Shown: positions 19,202-28,707 of the stretch, in pieces
Numbering within the stretch: position 1 is the first letter of the stretch
Layout of the letters: every line of letters begins with the position of its first letter
From: Winogradskyella psychrotolerans
Lineage (GTDB): Bacteria; Bacteroidota; Bacteroidia; Flavobacteriales; Flavobacteriaceae
Length of the DNA stretch: 64,000 bases
Reading direction: 5' to 3'
NCBI RefSeq assembly: GCF_018860545.1
Contig: NZ_JAHKPN010000052.1
Span: 62,001 to 126,000 of the forward strand
Notes under the pieces: model-generated
The model's input: the letters and a program-made list of their open reading frames with translations, nothing else
What the model was told of the DNA's origin: nothing
The model's database searches: none
Translations under genes and position numbers: made by a program

Positions 19202-20551
19202 GTGACTTTTAACGACCTTAATTTAAATACACCATTATATAACGCTTTAGACGATTTAGGATTTACAGCTCCTACTCCAATTCAGGCTGAATCTTTTAAC
19301 GTGGTAGCCGCAGGCAAAGATGTAGTTGGTATAGCGCAAACCGGTACAGGTAAGACTTTTGCCTACATGTTGCCTATACTTAAAAACCTTTCGTTTTCTA
19401 AACAAGAAAATCCAAGAGTTTTAATTTTAGTACCTACACGAGAATTAGTGGTACAAGTCGTTAGTGAAATTGAAAAACTTTCAAAATACATTAACAATCG
19501 TGTGTTAGGCGTTTACGGTGGGACTAATATTAATACACAGAAACAAGCTGTAGCGCAAGGTCAGGATATTATTGTAGCCACTCCAGGACGATTATATGAT
19601 TTGGCTGTGAGTCGCGTTTTACAATTAAAATCGATTCAAAAATTAGTGATAGATGAAGTTGATGTGATGCTCGATTTAGGATTTAGACATCAACTCCTTA
19701 ATATATTTGATATTTTACCTCCGCGTCGTCAAAACATCATGTATTCCGCAACGATGACTAAAGATGTGGATGACTTAATTACGGACTTCTTTAAAAGTCC
19801 GACTAAAATATCAATCGCTGTTTCTGGTACTCCATTAGAAAACATTAAGCAAGAACGTTTTGATGTTCCTAATTTTTATACCAAAGTCAATTTACTAGAG
19901 CATTTATTACGTGATAAAGATGAATTCTCAAGAGTCTTAATTTTTGTCGCTTATAAGAAGATGGCAGATCGCCTTTTTGACCAATTAGAAGACTTATATC
20001 CTAATGAAACCTGCGTCATTCACTCTAATAAAACTCAAAATTACAGATTGCGTAGTATTGAACAATTTAGAGAAGGTGAAAACCGTTTATTAGTCGCTAC
20101 AGACGTTATGGCAAGAGGTTTAGATATTGAAGGTGTTACGCATGTTATTAATTTTGACACACCAGATTATCCTGAAAACTACATGCATAGAATTGGTAGA
20201 ACTGGTCGTGCAGAAAACGAAGGCCATACCATTCTATTTTCTACAGATAGTGAACAAGACGGCTTAGAACGCATTGAGGATTTGATGCAAATGAAAATTG
20301 ATACGCTTGAGATTCCTGAAGAAGTTACCATTTCAACCGAATTGATTGAAGAAGAGCGCCCACAAATAAGAGAGCGCAACAACCCTACAAAACGTCGTGA
20401 TGAAGATGCGCCAGGACCTGCTTTCCATGAGAAAAAGGAAAAAAATCAAAAGGAAAATTTAGGAGGTTCTTATAAATTTAAAATTGCTGCGAAATATAAG
20501 AAACCTAAAACTCGCGGTGATAAAAATTATAATAGACGAAATAAAAAATAA
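19202..20551 (+). CDS. DEAD-box RNA helicase (DEVD variant)
   Basis: The 449-residue ATP-dependent RNA helicase carries all core motifs in order: Q motif (TPIQ), AQTGTGKTFAY (Walker A), PTRELV, TPGRL, DEVD (the family's DEAD has Val instead of Ala), SAT, then HSNK, ATDVMARGLDI and HRIGRTGR. The C-terminal 80 residues are basic, ending in GDKNYNRRNKK, as in RhlE-type helicases acting on rRNA or mRNA. The start is GTG at 19202; the N-terminal TFNDLNLNTPLYNALDDLG is typical. The gene ends six bases from the convergent membrane gene. Confidence 0.93.
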   Translation: MTFNDLNLNTPLYNALDDLGFTAPTPIQAESFNVVAAGKDVVGIAQTGTGKTFAYMLPILKNLSFSKQENPRVLILVPTRELVVQVVSEIEKLSKYINNRVLGVYGGTNINTQKQAVAQGQDIIVATPGRLYDLAVSRVLQLKSIQKLVIDEVDVMLDLGFRHQLLNIFDILPPRRQNIMYSATMTKDVDDLITDFFKSPTKISIAVSGTPLENIKQERFDVPNFYTKVNLLEHLLRDKDEFSRVLIFVAYKKMADRLFDQLEDLYPNETCVIHSNKTQNYRLRSIEQFREGENRLLVATDVMARGLDIEGVTHVINFDTPDYPENYMHRIGRTGRAENEGHTILFSTDSEQDGLERIEDLMQMKIDTLEIPEEVTISTELIEEERPQIRERNNPTKRRDEDAPGPAFHEKKEKNQKENLGGSYKFKIAAKYKKPKTRGDKNYNRRNKK

Positions 20552-20557
20552 GTACCT

Positions 20558-21028
20558 CTACTCTAGTTTGTGCAAGTCGTCGCAATGCACATTATAATCT
20601 AAACAAAGAATTTCTAAGGTTTCCGAAAGTAGTGCTTTCAATTCTACATTATCAGGTCTAATAGCGTATGCCAGTTTAAATTCAGAATACGCTTCTGAAA
20701 TTCTACCTTTATGTAATCGCGATTTTCCAGATTTGAGTAAAAAGTTAAACGCGTAATTATCTTTTTTAATTGCCCATGCTATTTCGTTTTGGTGTCGTAA
20801 TTTAGAATCTTCTATCCAATGTGGAATTGATAACGCAATTACTAAAACCATTACAAAGAACAAGATAATTCCAAAATTATAACTTCCTTCATTATTTGAA
20901 TATTGAAGTTTAAATTTTCGACTATAGGTTGGTACTGCAGTAAATGAGCCTTTTCGTTGCATAGAAAATGGTTGACGTGGACGCATCCCGTATATCCATT
21001 TTTGCATACCCAACCCCATGTAACCCAT
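20558..21028 (-). CDS. Small membrane-anchored protein with TPR-like tail
   Basis: This 156-residue protein has one membrane segment (FGIILFFVMVLVIALSIPHW, about residues 51-70) after a basic cytoplasmic part. The rest reads like one or two tetratricopeptide units (LHKGRISEAYSEFKLAYAIR, then PDNVELKALLSETLE). I do not recognise a family. Methionines at residues 4 and 8 are alternative starts. It is the last of ten same-strand genes that begin at 32140, although a hairpin repeat and a 181-bp gap separate it from the next gene, so co-transcription is uncertain. Confidence 0.65.
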   Translation of the reverse strand: MGYMGLGMQKWIYGMRPRQPFSMQRKGSFTAVPTYSRKFKLQYSNNEGSYNFGIILFFVMVLVIALSIPHWIEDSKLRHQNEIAWAIKKDNYAFNFLLKSGKSRLHKGRISEAYSEFKLAYAIRPDNVELKALLSETLEILCLDYNVHCDDLHKLE

Positions 21029-21100
21029 ACTATTGTCTTTATAGTATAGGTCTGTAATCTGAAGGTTTTGTTACAATATTATGATGTAAAATCAGAAATA

Positions 21101-21133
21101 AGACCTGTCAGGTATTAAAACCTCGGCAGGTCT
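21101..21133. repeat. Palindromic repeat, AGACCTGTCAGGT family, copy 1
   Basis: AGACCTGTCAGGT and ACCTCGGCAGGTCT form a hairpin. A second copy with the same arms lies at 61478-61509. Both sit between two minus-strand genes. They may act as terminators or mRNA-end structures, or may simply be a dispersed element. Confidence 0.72.
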
Positions 21134-21209
21134 GACACGTATTGCTATTTAATGCGTTAATATAATTCCTGTTCTATAAACCTATTTAGATTATGATTTA
21201 AAGATGTTG

Positions 21210-21740
21210 TTAGAATTGAAATTTTTCGTAATAATTATTATATCTTATTGTAAGCAAAAATAAACTTATACTACAACCAAGTATAAATGCAAGAAGATTA
21301 TAGAGCATTAATGATTTTCTTTCTATTCCGTAAACATTCTTAAAAGTATCTGGCCGATTTAATATGTATATTGAAATGGATAGAATTATCAAAAAACCAA
21401 TTATTGTGAGAATATAAACGAAATCTATTAATTCACCTTCATACTTTATATCAAATAACGATACGGCAAAAATGTTACATAAAAGTAAATAAAAGGAACT
21501 AAGTAATACAAACCAACTTAATTTACTCTTATATAAAACCGCAAAAACAGGAATTAGCATGTATAATAATGGTTTAAAATAAATATGATAATTTAATGTT
21601 CTAATAATTGCCATGATATTATATTCATTTTCATTCCAACTATGTAATTCAGGAAACATAATTATAGCGCTTATTGTGTATAAAATAAAGATTATAAGAA
21701 CTATAGCATAAACAATATAAACTGGTTTTAACGTCTTCAA
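21210..21740 (-). CDS. Multi-pass membrane protein, unknown
   Basis: The 176-residue protein is almost entirely hydrophobic, with about five membrane segments (about residues 8-28, 50-68, 75-95, 105-125, 145-165). No catalytic or binding motif stands out and I do not recognise a family. The start is TTG at 21740. It follows the 565-residue membrane protein on the same strand after 82 bp. Confidence 0.62.
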   Translation of the reverse strand: MKTLKPVYIVYAIVLIIFILYTISAIIMFPELHSWNENEYNIMAIIRTLNYHIYFKPLLYMLIPVFAVLYKSKLSWFVLLSSFYLLLCNIFAVSLFDIKYEGELIDFVYILTIIGFLIILSISIYILNRPDTFKNVYGIERKSLMLYNLLAFILGCSISLFLLTIRYNNYYEKFQF

Positions 21741-21822
21741 AATAATAAATTAATTTTAGCAAAATCGATACTATGATACCGATAATGCAATATAAGTACA
21801 ATGACCTGACAGATCTAAAATC

Positions 21823-23520
21823 CTATTGTCCACCAACAGCCCTCAACGAATCCAACTGACGTTGCAAAGCATTAATCTTATCGGTATTATCTTCTACTTT
21901 AGGAATACTCATAATAGAATCCATTTGTTGTTCTATAATATCTTTATCTTTTGGTTCTTCTTTGAAGTAATACCCTATACCCTCACTAGACCTCCACGCT
22001 TCGTTTAATTGATTGTAAACTTCTTGATCCCACGTACTAGGATGTTTTACATCTATCCATATCACGTCTCTGTATTCGCTATCAATCAACACTAAATCTG
22101 GCGTTGCGGAGCCATCAAACTGCTGGGAATTTGTTGAACTAATAGACGAAATAGTACCTAAGAAAAACATACGTTTTCGACCTGCAATATCTTTTATATA
22201 GGGTCTAAATTCTACAGGTGTACTCGCATTCCAATCGTATTCTTTACGCGATTCTTTCACTTTTAAAGGCATAGCAGATACACCTGCATACCCTTGTTTT
22301 TTAGTTGCGTGATCGTAGTAATACATTTTATCGGTTCCGTCTGCAGGAATAAACACACTATAACTTAAACTGGTACGCTCATCTCCTACAGGTTCTAAAC
22401 CAAACCAATGATACAAACCACTATAGGCATCTGAATTTGATCCTGAAAAATCAAAATCCGTAACATACGGTTGTTGGTTCTGATCTTTTGGCATTACAGG
22501 AATTTTAACAGCCGTTTCCATATTCCATGGTAATGGATCACTAAAGCCACCTAAGAATTTTAAAGATTCAGCTTGTAATTGCGATACATTTTCGGCGAGT
22601 GTATTTTGCTTATTTAAAAAGGGATAATTTTTAATATCATCCGGGCTCACAAAGGTTCCTTTTCCGATAGTGATGCGCTCTAAATAGTCATTAAAATCAT
22701 GCTCACCACTATCTATAATCATCACACCACCAAACGTTGGATAGGGAAAAAAGAACCCTTTCCATTTTATTAAGCTCACCACTTCTACCCAATTACCAGC
22801 ATCGTTTTTCATGTAAAACGTATCGCTTGGTTCATAATTAAATAACATCCATGGATTAAATCGTTGTACGACGGCATTATATGTGTTTCTACTGAATTTT
22901 AAGGATTCGCCTATGGAAAATGTAACGTCAATTCTATTTTCATTTGAAAACCTTGGAAATGGTGTAGTACTACTTACTGAAAACACTTCCTCGGTATTGT
23001 CACTAATACGTTGCATTACATATTTTTCACTTGGCTGAATAGCCATGGTCCATTTATTCTCAGTCCCAATTCTTACTAAATGTGGTAAGGATACATCTTT
23101 AGTTTCACCCACACTTTCATTGGCCATAGAAAATACATTTCTTAAGGGCTGAATACGCTCATTCTGCGTTAGTGGTAATTCATTTATTTCCACTTTATTT
23201 AGATCATTAAACACATTGTAGGTTTTCATATAATCATACATCTTATAATGCCAACCAACAGCATACAAAATTCCGAAAAAGACAATCAGTAAGGCCAAAA
23301 TCCCCAATCGGCTACCTACTTTTGCCGATTTTCTAAATTTACGAAGTCCAAAGAACAGACATAAGATACTTATTAATATAATAAATATATACTTCCTGAT
23401 AAACAATAAAACAGGTTGGTAATCATCCCTAAAAAAGAATAATAACACGATTAATAGCAATGCTACGAAAATTGTAATTCGTTTTTGTTTACCGCCTTTA
23501 TTCCAATATGATTTTATCAT
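21823..23520 (-). CDS. Membrane-anchored protein with large soluble domain, unknown
   Basis: Residues 1-115 contain three membrane segments (about 16-32, 40-58, 73-92). The remaining 450 residues are a soluble, probably periplasmic, beta-rich domain ending in a short predicted coiled coil (DKINALQRQLDSLRAVGG). I do not recognise the family. Repeated aromatic stretches such as KGFFFPYPTFGGVMIID and an absence of Cys suggest a compact extracytoplasmic fold. It lies 120 bp after the 178-residue gene; the gap holds a copy of a dispersed repeat. Confidence 0.7.
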   Translation of the reverse strand: MIKSYWNKGGKQKRITIFVALLLIVLLFFFRDDYQPVLLFIRKYIFIILISILCLFFGLRKFRKSAKVGSRLGILALLIVFFGILYAVGWHYKMYDYMKTYNVFNDLNKVEINELPLTQNERIQPLRNVFSMANESVGETKDVSLPHLVRIGTENKWTMAIQPSEKYVMQRISDNTEEVFSVSSTTPFPRFSNENRIDVTFSIGESLKFSRNTYNAVVQRFNPWMLFNYEPSDTFYMKNDAGNWVEVVSLIKWKGFFFPYPTFGGVMIIDSGEHDFNDYLERITIGKGTFVSPDDIKNYPFLNKQNTLAENVSQLQAESLKFLGGFSDPLPWNMETAVKIPVMPKDQNQQPYVTDFDFSGSNSDAYSGLYHWFGLEPVGDERTSLSYSVFIPADGTDKMYYYDHATKKQGYAGVSAMPLKVKESRKEYDWNASTPVEFRPYIKDIAGRKRMFFLGTISSISSTNSQQFDGSATPDLVLIDSEYRDVIWIDVKHPSTWDQEVYNQLNEAWRSSEGIGYYFKEEPKDKDIIEQQMDSIMSIPKVEDNTDKINALQRQLDSLRAVGGQ

Positions 23521-23608
23521 GGTAATTATTTGTCATTGCAAAGTTGACTTTTTTGTCAGCTGTGGCAATCTGTTCGTTATTTTTATAAATATTTTAATGT
23601 TAATGAGA

Positions 23609-23633
23609 TACTTCGACTGCGCTCAGTATGACA
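23609..23633. repeat. Second copy of the CTTCGACTGCGCTCAG repeat
   Basis: TACTTCGACTGCGCTCAGTA is the reverse complement of the element at 12984-13003 over its 18-base core. Upstream (23530-23575) is a degenerate GTCATTGCaaag...GGCAATCTG stretch, another motif often seen in flavobacterial intergenic repeats. No gene is present. Confidence 0.65.
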
Positions 23634-23640
23634 TTTAGGA

Positions 23641-24177
23641 TTACATCAACCCTTTATCTTTCAAACGCTCTCTAGCACTTGGCTTTTCTACTTCGGGTTG
23701 TGTTTCAATTTCTTTCTTAGCTTCTTCAACAACTTTAGGTTCTTTAGTTCTTAAGTCTTCAATAAAATCTTTTCCTTTTTCCACGACATCATCAAACTTA
23801 TCTTCTAACGATTCACTTTGCTCTTCGATAACTTCAGAAGATTTAATAACGAAACTCGCTATATAAGTTCCTAAAAGTGTTCCTACTGCAAAAGATGAAA
23901 ATGCTGAAATCCCATTATAACTACTAAAAACAGCTATTGGTGTTAAAAACTCAATAATTAAGGCTGCAATAAGCATCAAACTTACCACAAAAACTATTCT
24001 TGGTAAAAGGGATTGTTTAAACACAAATCCTTTGGGATTATCAGGATGCATTTGAAGCTCTTTACTATTTACAATTTTATTCAAAAAACGATATGCACCA
24101 TTTCCGTTGGACTCTCTCCAATAGATGAAAATTCCAAATAAAATTGCTGCTATAAATATGACGAGTTCAATTCCCAT
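23641..24177 (-). CDS. Small membrane protein with acidic cytoplasmic tail, unknown
   Basis: The 178-residue protein has three membrane segments (about 3-18, 58-80, 88-110) and a highly charged C-terminal tail (about 112-178) rich in Glu and Lys, probably helical. No family is recognised. It starts 42 bp after the 411-residue gene and is likely part of the same transcript. Confidence 0.7.
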   Translation of the reverse strand: MGIELVIFIAAILFGIFIYWRESNGNGAYRFLNKIVNSKELQMHPDNPKGFVFKQSLLPRIVFVVSLMLIAALIIEFLTPIAVFSSYNGISAFSSFAVGTLLGTYIASFVIKSSEVIEEQSESLEDKFDDVVEKGKDFIEDLRTKEPKVVEEAKKEIETQPEVEKPSARERLKDKGLM

Positions 24178-24219
24178 GATTCTTGTGTTAATGTTACTTA
24201 TAAAGTTAGTCTAAAATTA

Positions 24220-25455
24220 TTAAATATTGTTACGGATTCTTTCAATAACCCAATCTTTAAACGAATCTTGCCAAGTCTCATAATTCTTATAAAACTGTTC
24301 TTTATCATACCAATACAGAAATAAAACATCCTTTGGCGCGATGTTAATTAATAATTTATGAATTAAATCGCGATGCTCAGATGACAATGATGAATGTGGT
24401 AAATGCAACGCAAAATAGAGCGACTGATCAACGATATCTTCAATTTTATAGGCATTACTGCGTTCTAATTTTTCAAGGTATATTTCAACGCTCATCACCT
24501 GTTTCCTGGCATTGATATCTATTTTATTCAAATAGCTTTTGAAGAGTACTTTGTCATTTAATATAGCTAATATTGGGTGTTCCGTGTCTTTTAAAAATTG
24601 AGCAAGTTCGTATTTTTTAATACGGTCGTAATTTGGGGTTTTCACTACCTCTCCTAAATCACATTCTATAATGAGATGATCTTTCAACTTCGCTACTAAT
24701 TCTGGCTGCTCTATATGATAAATTAAAACATCATGAATAGTATCTTTTATAGCTTCCTTATAATGTACTTTACTTTCAAAAACGACTATTGGTTTTATAA
24801 AATCTCGAAGTAAATACACTCCGTCAAAAGCTCTGGTGTAAAATGAACCGGTACTATATTGTAAAGGATGTAAGTTTAAATCTCTATGTCTTAAATCTCC
24901 GTACGTCTTTGCTGAGTCCAGTAACTGTTTCTGAATGCCTTCATCTATAAAATTATTTCCATTATTGAATTTATCGATCAGCATTAATTGGTCTTTTTGA
25001 ACCTGCTCTAAATTGTCTATCAGTTTGAATATGATATTAACCTTATCATATTTTAGAACATCTAATGGCTCATAAAACACATCAATATCCTGGTCAAAAT
25101 CTATACAAATGGCAGAATCTCTTGTAATATCATTTATTTTCTGACCATGCGTTCTAAACACATGTTGCATCATTTCTCTATCAAACGAATGAAACGGCAG
25201 ATACACCGGTTTTCCTTTTTGTAATGGCGAAATAATAATGCCATGCGGATTTGCATCTCCATGATTAAGGTAATGCATATTATTCTTTTCTTCTGCAATA
25301 TCTGGACTCCAGCCAATACCATCAATAAAAAATGACGTCAACTTGGTTTCAGAAAACCCCAAGGTTTTTAGACACTTGTTATAACGCTCAACGAGTTTTC
25401 CGCTAATGGGAATAAGATCACTTCTATATAGGTTGGCTTGCTTTAATTTTTGCAT
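24220..25455 (-). CDS. Conserved hypothetical soluble protein (possibly DUF6638)
   Basis: The 411-residue protein has no signal or membrane segment. It contains a segment GIGWSPDIAEEKNNMHYLNH with GDANPHGIIISPLQKGKPVY right after it (about residues 47-87), and a helical C-terminal half ending near a Trp-rich stretch (about 390-405). I associate it from memory, weakly, with the DUF6638 family of Bacteroidota; a search would settle this. Its start lies one base after the Nudix stop codon, so the two are translationally adjacent and share an operon. Confidence 0.72.
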   Translation of the reverse strand: MQKLKQANLYRSDLIPISGKLVERYNKCLKTLGFSETKLTSFFIDGIGWSPDIAEEKNNMHYLNHGDANPHGIIISPLQKGKPVYLPFHSFDREMMQHVFRTHGQKINDITRDSAICIDFDQDIDVFYEPLDVLKYDKVNIIFKLIDNLEQVQKDQLMLIDKFNNGNNFIDEGIQKQLLDSAKTYGDLRHRDLNLHPLQYSTGSFYTRAFDGVYLLRDFIKPIVVFESKVHYKEAIKDTIHDVLIYHIEQPELVAKLKDHLIIECDLGEVVKTPNYDRIKKYELAQFLKDTEHPILAILNDKVLFKSYLNKIDINARKQVMSVEIYLEKLERSNAYKIEDIVDQSLYFALHLPHSSLSSEHRDLIHKLLINIAPKDVLFLYWYDKEQFYKNYETWQDSFKDWVIERIRNNI

Positions 25456-25456
25456 C

Positions 25457-26038
25457 TTAATCTAACAAATTATTTATCTGTGCATATTGCAATAACATAA
25501 TCGTTTTTGCATCAATAATTTCTTCAGTTTTAATCATTTCTAAGGCTTTGGAAAATGACAATTCTAACACTTCTATTTCTTCATCTTCACTTTCTAACCC
25601 TCCTCCTTCATTTATTTTTTGTGCATCCTTATATTCTGCGACGAACAAAAACATTTTTTCAGTCAAGGCTCCTGGTGATGTATAAGCTGAAAGCACTTGT
25701 TTTGCATTGCTTATTTTATATCCCACTTCCTCTTCTGTTTCTCTAATTATTGTTTCTAAAGGCTCGTCGTTATTATCAATGGCACCAGCACAAGCTTCAA
25801 TAGACATTCCGTCTACTTGGTTTTCTTCATAAATTGGCATGCGAAATTGTTTGGTCAAAATTACCGTTTGCCTTTCTAAATTATATAACAAGATAGCTGC
25901 ACCATTACCTCGATTATAACATTCACGCGATAAACGTTTCCACTTACCATTTTTGAATTGATAGTCGTAATCTATGCGATCTAATTTTGCCCAATCGTGA
26001 GAAAGGGTTGTTTTTGTTATGTTTTTTAGGTTATTCAT
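25457..26038 (-). CDS. Nudix hydrolase, NudK/ADP-ribose pyrophosphatase-like
   Basis: The 193-residue protein carries a Nudix box, GAIDNNDEPLETIIRETEEE followed by VGY, with the REx2EExG core intact (about residues 86-108); the position usually Glu at the start of the helix is shifted by one residue (DE). Flanking motifs KQFRMPIYEENQVDG and AYTSPGALTEKMFLFVAEY are those of NudK-type GDP-mannose and ADP-ribose pyrophosphatases, which cleave nucleotide sugars to a nucleoside monophosphate and a sugar phosphate. It abuts the membrane protein upstream with no gap and the 411-residue gene with a one-base gap. Confidence 0.88.
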   Translation of the reverse strand: MNNLKNITKTTLSHDWAKLDRIDYDYQFKNGKWKRLSRECYNRGNGAAILLYNLERQTVILTKQFRMPIYEENQVDGMSIEACAGAIDNNDEPLETIIRETEEEVGYKISNAKQVLSAYTSPGALTEKMFLFVAEYKDAQKINEGGGLESEDEEIEVLELSFSKALEMIKTEEIIDAKTIMLLQYAQINNLLD

Positions 26039-26689
26039 TTAATTATAAAATCTTTCTTGATGTTTTTCGAGTTTAGGAATAATATCTTCCCAATCTTTAA
26101 AACTTATTGGTTCTAACTTTCTAGCTTTCAAAAAATCGATCGCTTCAAAAATATCTTTCAAAATACTTTCATATTTAGTCTTTTTAAAGCCTTTATAGGT
26201 CTTATTTAAAATTACCAGACTATTTAATGTAAATGTTTTATTCTCTTCTGATAATGATTCTTCAAATGTATCATACTCGTCTTGGCGCAAAAATCTTTCA
26301 TTTGAAAAAGGATTAAATATAATTTGAGAAAAATATGAAGGCTGCTTTTCATGATTTTCCCATAAAACTCCGATAAATAAATTATAACCTCTTATACTTC
26401 CTTTTAAATCATTCTCGTCATCCTTAACAAAACCTTTTCTTTTAAATTCGACTAATGGCGAAGAATTAAGAATTTTATTTATTTTCCAAGGGCGATAATA
26501 GGTGTGACTTAATAGCTCAAGAGTTCCTATAAAAATTAAAATAAACCATATTAAAAACCAAAATATAAAAGCTGAATAGATATCTAAATCTTCGTTTTTA
26601 TTTGTGAAAAAGTAGATTAAAAACAAACCTAAACAACCCAAGGTGTATACCAAATAATACTCTTTAAATATATACCACGTTCTTTTCAA
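26039..26689 (-). CDS. Two-TM membrane protein, unknown
   Basis: Two membrane segments (about residues 13-28 and 40-60) are followed by a 150-residue soluble, mixed-charge domain. I do not recognise it. The start is TTG at 26689, three bases after the AAA+ gene's stop, and its stop touches the Nudix start, so it is embedded in a tight operon. Confidence 0.7.
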   Translation of the reverse strand: MKRTWYIFKEYYLVYTLGCLGLFLIYFFTNKNEDLDIYSAFIFWFLIWFILIFIGTLELLSHTYYRPWKINKILNSSPLVEFKRKGFVKDDENDLKGSIRGYNLFIGVLWENHEKQPSYFSQIIFNPFSNERFLRQDEYDTFEESLSEENKTFTLNSLVILNKTYKGFKKTKYESILKDIFEAIDFLKARKLEPISFKDWEDIIPKLEKHQERFYN

Positions 26690-26692
26690 AAT

Positions 26693-28654
26693 CTATTTTC
26701 TTTCTCCAAATTGCTCTCGCGCCTCAGTTTCAATATTCATCTGATTCACTCTAGCATCTACTTTACGCTTGAAATCTGTATCTGCAATAGTGGCCACATT
26801 ATCTAAATAACGAATTACTTCTTGTCGTCTTATATCTGAAAAGTTTAAACCTTTCATATTCGATTTCATTAACTCTTGAAGCATATTAAACTTCGTGTCA
26901 TAATCCTTTTTAAAATACGTTTCAGGATTGTCAAACCAATCTTGTTCTAAATCGAAATCCGTAAGTCGCAATGAAATGGCAGATTGAATATTTCGAACAT
27001 CTCTTGAAGAGAAAAACGGAAATATCTTCTGGATTTCTTTATACAACGCCGCATAAAACATATGGTCGTTATTCTGATGCAATTTTTCAATTTTATCAAA
27101 GGTATCATGTACTCTGGCTTCCGATGGATGTTCAATAGTATTCAGAATTTCACCCATACTGTTTGCCAAACCTTGGTCTGACAAGTATTTATAAACTTCG
27201 GGATCATTCATGTTTACAAAATCTGGCATAGTGTCTTGTAACTTCTTCCACCAAATATAATCTTGATCTACAAAATCGTGTTCCGTACGTGCACCATCAA
27301 TTTTAAATCGCCCTTGAACTCTAGAGATTACGGCCTTATCTAACATTTCAGGTAAATTGGTAAATAATCCAATAGAACTGTTACCATAATTAACCGCATA
27401 AGCTCCTTCCGTATATCTTAAAAATACACCAATCACTTCTTTCACACCTGCAGAAACACCTTGCGCTGTACGTTCTTGCAGGTTATTTTCGGCATCATCA
27501 ATTGGTGCGAATATTAATCGGGTTGGGTCTTGAAGCGGCTTCATCCATTCGACCATTTTTTCAGCAGAACCACCTTGAAACGTACTAATTAAGGTATCTG
27601 GCATAGGATGAAACAAAAATGGAATATCTAAATTATCGGAATGTTCTTTAAGTCGGGTGGCGATGGCTGCTATCAGCATACTTTTACCTGTTCCTGGAAT
27701 TCCGTAACCCATAAACACGGGCATAAAACCACCCAATTCTTGAAACGGATTTTTCTTAGCTTCAATATCGTAACTCAATAATCGCTCTGTTAAACGACGT
27801 GCAAAATGCTTCGCATCTCTGTTACCTACAATTTGTTCGAACTGAATTTTATTAAATTCTATACTTTTTGCCGTTCCCGAAAACGCATTCTCCCAACCAG
27901 ATACGGCAAAATCTGAGTTTTCTAGTTTGTATGTTCTATCAACTATAGTCTCAGTGTACTCTAAACTACTTTTTCTTAGTTGAATTTCGTCTATTAAAGC
28001 TTCAAAATAAACTACCGTAAAATCTATAACATCTTTATCTGATTTTATGATTTCAGGATGCCCTAAATACTTATCATAATAAAACAACTGACACGAAATG
28101 CCTTTTAAAGGTGTTAATAACGACACTTCCGGAATACCTGCAAATTTCTGCTTCATCACTGATAAATCATCTGAAGCATGTGGTTTTAAATCATGGAGAA
28201 TTTTATATGCAGCAGAAAATAACATAAAAGCGGTTGCGGTATGCATTTTACTTTCGTACTCATGTCTTCCTGAATTGTCTAATGCCGATTTATTTTCACT
28301 TAAACTCGATAAACCTGATGCATCGTAAAATGAATCTTTAATCCAGATCCCCAAAGTCATGCCCTCTTGAACAGCGTATAATGTTTGATTCAAATAAATG
28401 GGAAGTGCAACCGACTCTGGCAACAAACGCTTTTTTAAAGCCAATATCGTTTTTGAAACAGAAGTAACATTAACATTACTTCCGTTATTAGCTCTAGATA
28501 AATACAACAAAATAGATTCATCTTTAGTCTCTGCATCTTTATTTTTTGCGCGCTGACTTTGTTCCCATTGAATGGATTTTAAATAAGAGGTAGCTTCATC
28601 TCGAAGCATATCTAGTTCATTTTGTTTAATTGGGAATGTTGAGTTGTGTTCCAT
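26693..28654 (-). CDS. AAA+ ATPase with large helical N-terminal domain
   Basis: The 653-residue cytoplasmic protein has a helical N-terminal half (about residues 1-300) of no recognised family and one AAA+ module. Walker A is GIPGTGKS (318-325). Walker B is RLIFAPIDDAEN (379-390); the usual catalytic Glu after Asp is an Asp. A sensor-1 Asn is in GLFTNLP (433) and arginine-finger candidates are in SRVQGRF (445, 449). The ring-forming fold suggests remodelling of a protein or complex, perhaps the coiled-coil protein encoded upstream. The C-terminal 130 residues are helical. It is the first of a tight four-gene block (gaps 3, 0 and 1 bases). Confidence 0.85.
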   Translation of the reverse strand: MEHNSTFPIKQNELDMLRDEATSYLKSIQWEQSQRAKNKDAETKDESILLYLSRANNGSNVNVTSVSKTILALKKRLLPESVALPIYLNQTLYAVQEGMTLGIWIKDSFYDASGLSSLSENKSALDNSGRHEYESKMHTATAFMLFSAAYKILHDLKPHASDDLSVMKQKFAGIPEVSLLTPLKGISCQLFYYDKYLGHPEIIKSDKDVIDFTVVYFEALIDEIQLRKSSLEYTETIVDRTYKLENSDFAVSGWENAFSGTAKSIEFNKIQFEQIVGNRDAKHFARRLTERLLSYDIEAKKNPFQELGGFMPVFMGYGIPGTGKSMLIAAIATRLKEHSDNLDIPFLFHPMPDTLISTFQGGSAEKMVEWMKPLQDPTRLIFAPIDDAENNLQERTAQGVSAGVKEVIGVFLRYTEGAYAVNYGNSSIGLFTNLPEMLDKAVISRVQGRFKIDGARTEHDFVDQDYIWWKKLQDTMPDFVNMNDPEVYKYLSDQGLANSMGEILNTIEHPSEARVHDTFDKIEKLHQNNDHMFYAALYKEIQKIFPFFSSRDVRNIQSAISLRLTDFDLEQDWFDNPETYFKKDYDTKFNMLQELMKSNMKGLNFSDIRRQEVIRYLDNVATIADTDFKRKVDARVNQMNIETEAREQFGERK

Positions 28655-28707
28655 AGCATTATTTGTAATTCAAAAACCGTTTGAATTCTATTTAAAATTC
28701 GAAGCAA

